Position numbers and translations under genes: made by a program. A DNA stretch of 64,000 bases, taken from assembly GCA_003439945.1 (NCBI GenBank), contig QVRM01004827.1:402501-466500 (forward strand), read 5' to 3'. Source of the stretch: Dermanyssus gallinae. Lineage: Eukaryota > Arthropoda > Arachnida > Mesostigmata > Dermanyssidae. Shown piece by piece: positions 47,441 through 57,205 of this stretch (its first letter is position 1; every line of letters starts with the position of its first letter). A model generated the notes under the pieces. The model was not told the DNA's origin and ran no database searches. It worked only from the letters and a program-made list of their open reading frames with translations.

Positions 47441-48534
47441 ATAAAAATATCCCATGTTATGTAAGTTATGGGACCCGTACGGTTTTAGCGGGTGTGAGAG
47501 TCACACACTGCCCACACCAAAGAATTTGCATTTTTGCTTTAAGACTCCTGTAAAAAAAACAAGGCACTTGGTTAACACTACTACTCCTACGATTCTCTTG
47601 GTCTCTATTTTCTCCCAAAGATGAGCACTAGCGAACAAGTGCTCGTTCTAAAAAAGGCAAATAAAACATATCGGACTATCACCACTTATTCTGATTAAAC
47701 AATGTGCTCGTCAACGGGAAACCTGCCCACTTAAGTCAGAGCCGCTGGTTTCGTAAGAACATCGAACTAGGAAACAAAACATAAGGCAGCTCGGTCGCAA
47801 CACCACCTCGTTCCCGAACGCTCTTGATAGCACTCGGTTGTACGTTACGTAACTTCCTTTATCTTTCTCTTCTGCTCTGCTCCTTCTGTTTGAGGTGTGT
47901 ACGTACGTCTCCCGCCTTTTAGATAGGCGGTGCGAGGTTTCTATGTTGAACTCTATGTTGGGGACGAACCCATTCCACGGGTACCACCTATTCAACGTCA
48001 TCTTCGCGCTATGTATGTGTGGGGGTGGGGGACCGGGTGTGGGGAGGAAGAACGCAAGGACACCATTTGGCCGTGAAGAGCGAAGCTCTCGGCTTCAGCC
48101 GCTTTGAATTGACTGACGCCCACGAGATCGCGTCGAATGACGGACGGTCTGTCTCATTTCCCTGCAGATGAGTGCGTCCCTCGTGGTTGTGGTAGTGGTG
48201 GTGGTGGTGGATAGCCTGCAGAAGAGAGATGGGGAGCAGACATGTCGGCCTAGACCCGTCTATTTAGTAGAATACATAGGGTCATTCGTACACTTTTTCC
48301 TGATGGCGATGATTATTTGACGTTGTTGACAATACGGCGTGTAAGAGGGGAAAACAACGTCAGACCGACGACGAATAGAATATAAGAGGTTGGAGAAAAA
48401 AGTACAGAAAGGTGCCAGTGGCGGACACGACATTGCGCGGAACAGCCGATTTGACCAGCCGACCGACCCACAGCCTAGCCAGTCTGCTTACATATTTTCG
48501 CTGTGTAAGCCGAATAAATATATATATAGTAGTT

Positions 48535-48536
<2 letters not shown>
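47441..48536. other. Unique block, no gene seen
   Basis: A GGT run lies at 48185-48205. No coding signal noticed. Confidence 0.55.

Positions 48537-48583
<47 letters not shown>
48537..48583. repeat. (AT)n microsatellite
   Basis: Pure AT run; a short one precedes it at 48517. Confidence 0.95.
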
Positions 48584-48584
<1 letters not shown>

Positions 48585-48779
48585 CAAACAAAACAAGAAA
48601 CACATGTATATATGTGTGGCGAATATCGTTGTCATTTGCCTCCCTATATCCTACCTCTGATCCTTGCTGTCTCTTGACGGTCATTGCCGACATATATGAT
48701 CTTCGTATATGTATATTGGACGTCACCGCCGTCGCATCATGTTTCATCGTCTACGTTATTGTCATCCCGACCCCGGCGT

Positions 48780-49070
48780 CATCGTTGTTGTTGTTGTTAT
48801 GTTGTTGTTGTTGTTGTTGTCCTCCTCTTCGTCACCAGTCGGTCATGATCACCGTCATCAAGCTACCAGCCACCCGTTACCCTATAACATGGTACACCTT
48901 CGCTGCTTGTTGTTGTTGTTGTTTTCCTATTGTTGTCGTAGCTGCTGCTGCTGCTCTTGTTGTACCTGTTATTGCTGTTGTTACTGTTCTATAACGGCAG
49001 CAGAAGCACCGGCGGCAGCAGCAGCAGCAGAAGCTGCAGCAGAAGATGACGAAGAAAACGATCGGACACT
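48780..49070. repeat. GTT arrays followed by a GCA array
   Basis: GTT at 48782-48825 and 48905-48995, then GCAGCA on the same strand from 49000, so the repeat changes orientation at about 48998. Confidence 0.8.
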
Positions 49071-49254
49071 CCGATCGATGTCTTTTGTGCGCTCGACAAC
49101 ATTGACGCTAGATAGACGCCAACTCGAGTGGGGGCGTGAATCAAACAGCAGCCGATCGTCGTTGTCGTCGTCATAATCTTGACCGCTTGGTTATATCGAC
49201 GCGTTTGCTTGCCGTTGTTGCTATCGTTGTTGTTGTTGTTAGGTCGACGCACTT

Positions 49255-49430
49255 TTTCTCGACAACAACAACAGTAACAACAACGGCAGACGCAGCAGCA
49301 ACAGCAGCAGCATCATAAGCAGCAGCAGCAGCATCATAAGCAGCAGCAGCAGCAACAATAGCAACAACGGTCACAGCAGCAACAATAGCAACAACGGTCA
49401 CAGCAGCAACAACAGCTCAGTAAGAACAGC
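49255..49430. repeat. CAA/CAG array with nested 21-bp and 27-bp tandem repeats
   Basis: catcataag recurs 21 bp apart (49311, 49332). The 27-bp units 49348-49374 and 49375-49401 (agcagcaacaatagcaacaa plus cggtcac) are identical. Confidence 0.9.
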
Positions 49431-49594
49431 AACCGAGTTCAGCGCCACCAAGTCGTCCACCGCCACCATAGCGCGGAGGCGGTAGAGAAGAGCCCCTCAC
49501 AGGCACCCCTTCATTACGGGGCACCGAAGTTATTTGACTTTCGATCATCATGGTTTGTGTTTGAGTGTCTGTCTGTCTGTGTGTCTGTGTGTGT

Positions 49595-49690
49595 GTGTCG
49601 AGGGGGTGGCGGCGATGATTCCCGGCGACGACGGCGGCGGGGGTGTCGCCGGGGGTGTCGGCGGGGGCGGGGGCGGCGGCGGCTGGGATC
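49595..49690 (+). repeat. G-rich GGC/GGGGGTGTC repeat, quadruplex-prone
   Basis: Repeated gggggtgtcgccggg-type words and GGCGGC after a (GT/CT)n run at 49563-49600. Many runs of three to five G on one strand. Confidence 0.75.
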
Positions 49691-49774
49691 ATCATGTTTG
49701 AACTGACTGCAGCCGCTTGTCGTTATGTGACGCTGTTGTGCCGATGATGTGATTCGTATGGCCTGTTGTTGGTA

Positions 49775-49850
49775 GGATTGTTGATGTTGTTGTTGTTGTT
49801 GTTGGTAGGATTGTTGGTGTTGTTGTTGTTGCTGCTGCTGCTGCGACTTC
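49775..49850. repeat. (GTT)n array with a duplicated ggtaggattgttg word
   Basis: GTT runs follow two copies of ggtaggattgttg about 33 bp apart, then GCT. Confidence 0.8.
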
Positions 49851-50034
49851 TACTGGTCTGCTACTGGTCTGGTACAGCTGGCGTTGCTGATGGTACCGTC
49901 GCTGTTTTTGGTAGCGGTTGACGGTTACGGCGGCTGCCGCGGCGGCGATGGTGGCGGCCGCAGCAATGACGTTCTCGGCGAAGATGTCACATCGCTCTTT
50001 GTTTGCTGCTGATTCTTTCGGAACATTAGTAAGG

Positions 50035-50139
50035 ACAACAAGCAGCAGTGCCACTACAACAACGAATAACAATAGCAATCGTAATGACAGACAGCAACGG
50101 CGGGAACAGTAGCAGCCAAAACAACAATAGCAACAGTGG

Positions 50140-50170
<31 letters not shown>

Positions 50171-50205
50171 AACAACCAACAACAACAACCAACAACAACA
50201 ACCGG
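50035..50205. repeat. (CAA/AAC)n array
   Basis: Opposite orientation to the GTT array 200 bp before it. The pure AAC core is about 50130-50175. Confidence 0.85.
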
Positions 50206-50289
50206 AGGGCTACTATTTGCCGCTCTAGCAAAATCAATAACGAATGGACGACCGAACGAGTACAGTATTTTGACGAACATTATGTCATA

Positions 50290-50598
50290 GAGCTTCGTCG
50301 TTTGCCGACTACCCTGCGTGGAAACTGGTAGGCGATATTGGCGCTTCAAGGCGCTACTCAAAAGAGCTACGAGATCAAGTTACAGGAGGTTGGTCAGGTG
50401 CCGGGTGCGTTGAAGAGTCCGTCCTTCATGCCCGCTTCAGGCCGCGCGAGCACCGACATCCAGTATACACCAATCACGCAATGAAGCTAAGAAAACAGGT
50501 CACGGTTTATTGTTTCCACGCAGTAAATTCTCTTGTTCTCTCATCCAGTTTGAACCCCCAGCCGTGGGACTCAAATTCCAACTTGAACTTAATGGTAT
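50290..50598. other. Unique spacer
   Basis: Nothing recognised between the AAC array and the AT run next to the mariner relic. Confidence 0.6.

Positions 50599-50651
<53 letters not shown>
50599..50651. repeat. (AT)n microsatellite
   Basis: Pure AT, about 50 bp, 120 bp beyond the 3' end of the mariner relic. Confidence 0.95.
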
Positions 50652-50652
<1 letters not shown>

Positions 50653-50769
50653 GGAGTTTGAAGCTCAGTTCTGAAAAAAATAGGGCGAGATTGTTAAAGA
50701 AGCATAAACACAAGACTATTTAATATATTTTAAAAATCTTTTTAGCTTGCAGAAATAAAACTATTCCTA

Positions 50770-51790
50770 ATTTAATAAAAATATCGTTGAGGTTTTGACT
50801 TTTTGATTTTTGCAAGCTGCATTTGGGACGCCCAATTTTTAGCATTTTTTCTAAGCAGCTTTACTGTTGGTCTTTAGTTTGCGGGCGATCGCGTGAATAT
50901 CCGCGTACACTTTACTCTTTTAAAAAGTGCACACGAAAAGTCTAACGGCGTTAAATCGCAAGATCATGAAAGTCAGTGAATGCCTCCGTTACGCTAAATA
51001 ACCCGACACTTCATCCTCAAAAGCTCCTTCAATTGTTTCGCCGGCTGTGCGGTCTGTGCCGGCAATCCGGTTGGATCCGAGTTCCGTCCCAATTCGGCCT
51101 CAGACAATTAAGGATCATGCGGCGAAAACGGTCACCATTCATCGTGGAGCGAAACAAATAGAGTCCAATGATTCTTTCGGGCAAGAGGCTGCACCAGATC
51201 CTCACATACTACATAGTGCATGTAATGGCTCTTCAAAAATAACATGAGGGCTCTCAGTTGCCCAGATGCGATAGTTTTGCTTATTTAAACTTCGATTCAT
51301 ATAGAAATAGGGTTTGTCAGAAAAGATTATTTTTGTCAGAAAAGATTATTTTTGTCACAAAACCGACATCACGCCGCGTCATCTCGGAAGTTCACTTAGC
51401 GAAGTTTAGTTGCTCATGATTGTCAGCAGACTTGAGTTCGCGATCTGAATCTTATATGGTTACATCGTTAGATTCGACCCTAAATCACACCAGGTTGAGG
51501 TTTGCGAAAGCCCTTGTTATTGAACATCCCCTCGACATTTTGAGCCGAAGAAGCAGCTTGTGGACTTTAGCGACTTGACACATCATGTATTGAACCTGCC
51601 TTGTGAAACTCGTGCACAAGTTGCAATGGTTTTCTTACAAAGCCGATTTTATCGATCCTAAAGTGTACGAAAAGCTCGCCAGCATGCGTGTATAGAGTTA
51701 GTTTTTTCTCTAAGATACATTTTAACAATCTCGACTCGTTCTTTCGTCAAGTAATGCTCAATCTTGGATTTGGAAGACCTTCCCTCTACT
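50770..51790 (-). pseudogene. Mariner-like transposase relic, nearly full length, many frameshifts
   Basis: On the minus strand, broken frames follow the order of an insect-type mariner-family transposase (about 330-350 residues). The N-terminal helix-turn-helix piece includes IEHYLTKERVEIVKMY and then a WRAFR match. Next come RELKSADNHEQLNF and TKIIFSDK, covering the first catalytic Asp. NKQNYRIWATESPHVIFEE is a block I recognise strongly from this family. Near the end SCDLTPLDF holds the last catalytic Asp, followed by KSKVYADIHAI in another frame. The C-terminal NLNDIFI block lies near 50770. There are several stops and shifts, plus a 19-bp tandem duplication at 51316-51353. Inverted repeats were not found by eye. 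Not functional. Confidence 0.85.
51316..51353. repeat. 19-bp tandem duplication inside the mariner relic
   Basis: The unit gtcagaaaagattattttt occurs twice head to tail. It falls exactly on the first catalytic block (FSDK on the minus strand), so it arose after, or in the course of, inactivation. Confidence 0.9.
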
Positions 51791-51906
51791 GCTTACGAAG
51801 ACAGCAGGTCACGGAGAGATTGCTCGTTGGTGAAAGTAAACTAGAAATGTTTATTGAATCTAAAACCTTTTCGAGCGGACCCTCTGTCAACATTTAACGT
51901 CCATGA

Positions 51907-52038
51907 GTTTGCTTCCGCATTGTTTCGTAAGACGAACCCCATAAATACAAATGTTCAACGGTGGGGCTTAAGCCCGTGCACCCATGTGTCTCCTCTGGTC
52001 GCGAGGCGCACGCGAATGCACCATGCCACCGAGCTCAA
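51907..52038 (-). repeat. tRNA-derived SINE-like element, copy 2
   Basis: Same orientation and length as the copy at 27439-27562. Differences are scattered substitutions and a short insertion (GACCAGAG region). The B-box-like part is GGGCTTAAGCCCC. It sits about 120 bp upstream (transposase sense) of the mariner relic. Confidence 0.65.
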
Positions 52039-52651
52039 CATGCCGATTGGACCTACATACTTCTAGTAGACCGCCGCATTGTGGGCATCTTTTGGTTTAA
52101 CGTTTCTCTATAGAGCGGCAAGACAGGGTGCATTGTGGATGGTTGTGGCCTGGCAGTCCCAAAGTCCTGATTAGATGTCGCCATGCATATGTTTCGTTAC
52201 ATGCTATGCCACACTTTTGAGGATATTGTAAGCCTGCTGATTAGTTAATTTGGTGCGTTATTTCTCCATTGACGAATGGAATGTGTAGAGAGAGAGAGAT
52301 GCGTAAATTGAGGAACGCGCAGACAAAGAGAGATGAAGATATTTAGAGTAATATGTGAATAAACAACTGAGTAAATTAATTGTGAGTCGATGGCTGAGCT
52401 AGCTGGCCGGATGAATCAATGGTCTGTCAGACCTCAGACACTTCGAAGAACAACCACAGAGGTCAAAGTAATATTGGCGGTAGTGGCAGTCGAGTTGGAG
52501 GAGCCGATAAAGAACGATGATGTGGCTTTCCTATTATTTTCTATTGTGTTTCGCTTTTTCTGTTTCCCGCACAGTAAATCTTTGACTATTTAACAATTAA
52601 AATATCATTTTTAGTCGTGTTGAAGATGTGCATCTGATACTCGGGGAGAAG

Positions 52652-52652
<1 letters not shown>
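52039..52652. other. Unique spacer
   Basis: Nothing recognised; 67 open codons at 52390 have no motif. Confidence 0.6.

Positions 52653-52742
<90 letters not shown>
52653..52742. repeat. (AT)n microsatellite, longest
   Basis: About 90 bp with a single TTT break near 52704. Confidence 0.95.
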
Positions 52743-52745
<3 letters not shown>

Positions 52746-52929
52746 AAAATAGAGAGAGGGAAAAAAGGGGAACGCAAGAGATGACTGAAACACATCGTGT
52801 CCTGTAGCAGTAGCAGCAGCAGCGTTTACAAGGCATCTAGCCGGGCTTCCAAGCGATGGCAAGAGCGGACACTTTTGTCGGCAGTGATGTAGTACAGTAA
52901 ATACAGGCAACAGCAAAAGACCAACCTAA

Positions 52930-53505
52930 CTTGGGCCTTCATCACCACTACCACCATCATCATCTTCATGACCAGCACCATCATCATCATCATCTTTATA
53001 ACCACCACCACTATCTTCATTGACGCCACCACCTTCTTCATCACCACCACTAACTCCTTCTTCACCACCAATAACTCCTTCTTCATCATCACCACCATCT
53101 TCATGTTCTTCATCACCACCACTACCACCATCTTCATCTTCTTCATCACCACCGCCACCTTCATCTTCATCACCACTTTTATTTATCACCACCACCTTCT
53201 TTATCACCACCAAGCATCTTCATCATCACCACCACTACCGTGTCTATCACCACCATCATCTTCATCACCAACACCATCTTCATCACCAACACCACCACCT
53301 TAATCTTCATCACCACCACCAGCACACCCATTTTTGTCGCGATCACCACCTTTTCATCACCACCACCACCAACTCTTCATCACCACCACCACCATCTTCT
53401 TTATCATCACCGCCACCTTCTTCATCACCGCCATCATCTTCATTACCACCAGCACCTTCTTCATCACCACCACCACCTTCTTCATCACCACCTTTAGCAT
53501 AATCA
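52930..53505. repeat. Long (ATC/ACC/TTC)n array
   Basis: About 575 bp made almost only of ATC, ACC and TTC words. The plus strand contains nearly no G, so stops are rare in all frames: 160 codons of Ser/Pro/Thr/His in one, Thr/Ile/Phe in another. The three-base period is maintained, but the absence of other words marks it as a satellite-like array. Confidence 0.9.
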
Positions 53506-53909
53506 TCTTTCTACTGGTCGTCGTTAGTATCATCATAATCAGTATCCTCTTATTAAATGTTTACTCTACTTTTCTTCCTGTGCTGCTGCTTCTTCTTTTT
53601 CTGCCGTTTTATTATTGGTACTATGACTAATTCATGCCTTTGATGGTTGTGGTGGCTACTTTGTCGTTAACCGCCACGCAGAGCTATCTCTTATGTTGTC
53701 CTCTGGCGTCGAGTCGTTTAGGAGTCTTCTTTAGCGCGTACACATGTCGGCGCCGCAAAGAAAAATACATACGTGTTGTTTACCATGTTTACTTTTTGTT
53801 AGCATGGTGGCGCGCCACGGGACACGGTTACGTCCGATTCGATGCGTGTTCAAACGCCGTTAGGGAATTCTGGTTGATTGCAATTAGATCTACCACATTT
53901 CCCTTCTTT

Positions 53910-53933
53910 CTCTCTCTATCTCTCTCTCTCTCT

Positions 53934-53967
<34 letters not shown>
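53910..53967. repeat. (CT)n then (AT)n microsatellite
   Basis: CTCTCT to 53936, AT to 53967, then GAGAGAG: an overall inverted arrangement. Confidence 0.9.
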
Positions 53968-53969
<2 letters not shown>

Positions 53970-54304
53970 AGAGAGAGAGTGGCTGTATGAGTCACTTTGA
54001 AAGCCGTCAGTTGTATAATAATTCAGCGTAAGTAGAGAGGCAGGTTGGAGAGGGTTTGATTTTGCCAGCTTTGGAAGAATCATAGTAAGAAGAATAGTAG
54101 AAGGTACTCTTAAGCTTGCTGTTTGTTCCTGTTGTTCCAAACTCTCTCAATTTCTCTGTCTCTGGACGGTCGTCGCGCTGTCGAATACATATTCATTCGT
54201 GTTATTTTTTCCTCCCTACATTTCTCTCTCATGCCTCATACCACATTTCTCTCTCTCTCTCTGTCGTTATTGTTTGTCAGTATAAGTCGCGTGATGTGCG
54301 GTGT

Positions 54305-54328
54305 TACTGTTGTTGTTGCTGCTGCTGC

Positions 54329-54424
<96 letters not shown>

Positions 54425-54455
54425 ATTGTTGTTGTTGTTGCTGCTACAGCAGCAC
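54305..54455. repeat. Long (GTT)n array
   Basis: About 50 mostly pure GTT units, with GCT at both ends and one TTTT and one ATT interruption. It is the purest trinucleotide tract in the window. Confidence 0.95.
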
Positions 54456-54724
54456 ACATAAATGCTTGTTGCTTTCGGGGGTCGCTTTGTTGTGACGCCG
54501 GCGGCTCCAGCTACCGGCTGATCTCTGGTGTTTGTTACGAGCATGTTCGGAGCGGAGTCGTCCCAACAGCAACAACAAAAACAACAACAACACGATTTGG
54601 TTCTCTATCTTCAAACTCCAACAACGTTCGACGACTGGACTCAGCGTTACTAATACGACGACGACGAGCGACTGGCTGCCGTCGTTGAGTCAGTATGGGG
54701 GTGCGCGTCAAGCCCAACGTATGT

Positions 54725-54845
54725 ACGTAGTAGTAGTTAGTAGTAGTAGTAGTGGTTGTTGTGTTCGTTGTTGTTTCCGTTGTGGTCATTATTGTTACCG
54801 TTGTCGTTGTTGTAGCTGTAGCTGTTGTTAAGGCTGTTGTTGTAT
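54725..54845. repeat. GTA then GTT array
   Basis: AGTAGTAGT followed by imperfect GTT and GCT. Confidence 0.75.
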
Positions 54846-55019
54846 GACGCCATCCGTCTAGACGGTCAGGCACGACGGACACCTTCGTCGTCTATCCGGG
54901 AGTTGTACGTCCGGCGTCGTTAGCGGCAAGAAGTGCCAGAAGTTGTAGTATTTCGTGTAGTTATACTGCTGCTACCACTAGTACTACTACTACGAGGAGA
55001 CATTAGGTGAGCCATCAAC

Positions 55020-55260
55020 GTGGACGTAATGATAGAGAGAGAGAGAACAAGTAGGGGTAAAGAGCGAAAGAGAAAGAGAGAGGGGAGAGGGAGAGGAAGA
55101 GGAAGAGGGAGGAGAGATAGAGGGCAGATATAGTGAACGAAGGAAGAATAGGAAGAGAGAAAACGAGCCAGAAAACAGAGGAAGAATAGAGAAATAGATA
55201 GAAACAGATATATATATATATATATATATATAAAGAGAGATAGAAAGAGAGAGAGGGGGG
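55020..55260. repeat. Purine-rich GA tract with internal (AT)n
   Basis: GAGAGA and GGAAGA words on the plus strand; AT run at 55208-55232. Confidence 0.85.
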
Positions 55261-56019
55261 TGGTCTCTATGGTAGCTGAGCGACGTCGGCCGTATTCTGG
55301 AGCCGCCCCGGCGGTGCTGTACGGCGTTGTGTCCTTAACGTCGACGTCGTCGTCGTCGTCGCTGGTGGCGGCGGCGGCGGTTTTGTGTTTTGTTTCATGT
55401 TTGCTGTCTGCGTGCCGAGACAACGTCGACGCAAGACAACCAACCGTCGAGACGAAATTCGAGTTTCGTCTCGTTCGAGGGCCAGCGGTCGGCGCGCCCG
55501 CCAGCCAGCCACAGCGGCGGCCGCGGCAGCGGTCTTCGGCGTCGATGCCGACACAGGACGTCCGATGACGGGCGGGCTCGCGGTCATAAAACGTCATCAT
55601 TACCATGTCATAATAACACTAACACTAATAATAATAACACAAATCATCATCATCATCACCACCACCATCATCTTCAGTTTCGTCGTCCGTCATCGATTTT
55701 ATCGTGGTCGTCACCGGACTTCCTCGAGCACGAACAACAACAACAACAACACAACAAGAATCATCAATGACATAATAATCATCATCAACGGTTTGTTGTT
55801 GCTGAGCTTCGTCATAGCTGCCATGGAGCACCGCCATGTTGTTCTAATGTTCTATGTATTCTTCATTGCGCATAGCGTACTTCTTTATGCCCCGCCCCCC
55901 CTTCCCCCTCTTCCGAAGTCTCTGTGTGTTTCCCCTCGCCGCCGCGCCCTCCCTCTCACTTTGGGGTTTCCAAGCGATTCCCACCGTGTTATTCCTGCGC
56001 ATATTTCTCGCATTGCTCT

Positions 56020-56400
56020 GCTTGTTTTTGTTGTTGTTGTTGTTGTTTTTTTTTTTTTTTTTTGTGATAGTGACATTGGTTATAGTTGTTGTTAGTAATC
56101 ATAATGCTCTTCTGTATAACGTAGTAGTAGCTGTAGTAATAGTTGTTGTTGCTGTTGTTGATATAGCCTCTCTTGTTGTTGTTGCTGATGTTGTTGCTGT
56201 TGTTGTCGTTGTTGTTGTTGTTATTGTTGTCATTGTTGTTGTTGCTGTTGCTATCACTATTGTTGTTGCTGTTGTTGTTGTTGTTGCTGCTGCTGTTGCT
56301 GTCGTTGTTCTTGTTGTTACTGTTGTTGTCGTTGTTATTGATATTGATGTTGCTGTTGCCGTTACGACGTCGGGTGCTGCTGCTGCTGCTGCTGGCGCTG
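56020..56400. repeat. Imperfect (GTT/GCT)n array with an 18-T run
   Basis: A T-run at 56046-56063, then about 340 bp of GTT interrupted by GTC, GCT, GAT and ATT. The Val/Leu-rich open frames through it (up to 307 codons, 55854-56777) are artefacts of the array. Confidence 0.85.
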
Positions 56401-56734
56401 ATAGCAAGCAGTCGACGCGCGCGTTCTCCACTGGAGGCTGCGATCTTCTCCGACTCTTCCCTACCGTTACCGACTCGGCTCAATCGTGCACGAGAGCGGA
56501 ACGCACGCATTGTAGATTTAGCGGCACCTACTTAGTCGATGGAGCAAGGAGACCTGATGGAGATCTTGGCGGTAACGGCGGCGGCAACGGCGGCTCATTG
56601 ACAGCACCAAAGGCGATACACACCATCAGCAAGCAGCTACATACCGGACATTTCGGCGGCGAGCAATGGACCGATTGGCAGCGGTTGCTTGCCTTTGATG
56701 ACGGCCATGAACGGCGCCAACCACAGCCGCCGTG

Positions 56735-56838
56735 TTGTTGTTGTTGCTGTGGTTGGCGTTGTTGGTTTTGTTATTAGTTCTGTTGTTGTTGTTGTTGTGT
56801 CTGGTGCTAGCATTGTTGTTGTTGGTTCTAATGCTAAT

Positions 56839-56872
<34 letters not shown>

Positions 56873-56885
56873 TTGCTGTTGCTGT
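56735..56885. repeat. (GTT)n array
   Basis: GTT units with TCT and GCT interruptions between two GC-richer unique stretches. Confidence 0.85.
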
Positions 56886-57114
56886 TCTTGTCGTTGATAT
56901 TGTCGCCCTTACCTCACTTACCGCCCTAAGCAGCGGCGACTGTAGTAGCTGCAGCAGCATTAGCGACGCACTCTCGTCTCAACGAAATGCACTGCCTTGC
57001 CGCAGTGGTCCCGGTAAAGACCCACTCGCGCCACCTGATACGGCATTTTTTTGCTAACGATACGTAGGACCAAACCGGTCGCCTTAGAGGCAATGATGAC
57101 GGTGGCGGCGGCTA

Positions 57115-57205
57115 AGGCGACAACAACAACAACAACAAACAAACACAACAACAATAACAAACACAACAACAATAACAAACACAACAACAACAAACGTCAA
57201 TAATA
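57115..57205. repeat. (CAA)n array with aacaataac words
   Basis: CAACAACAAC followed by three near-copies of aacacaacaacaataacaaa. Confidence 0.85.

Larger units (their letters stand above)
53506..56019. other. Repeat-rich block, no gene seen
   Basis: Between listed arrays, 55270-55560 is GTC/GGC-rich with open frames on both strands rich in Ala/Ser/Arg. Judged compositional. Confidence 0.5.

Noticed and set aside
53020..53502. 160-codon Ser/Pro-rich frame
   Set aside because: Part of the ATC/ACC/TTC array; all forward frames are open there.
55854..56777. 307-codon plus-strand open frame, Val/Leu-rich
   Set aside because: Most of it is the imperfect GTT array, whose units contain no stop in any frame.
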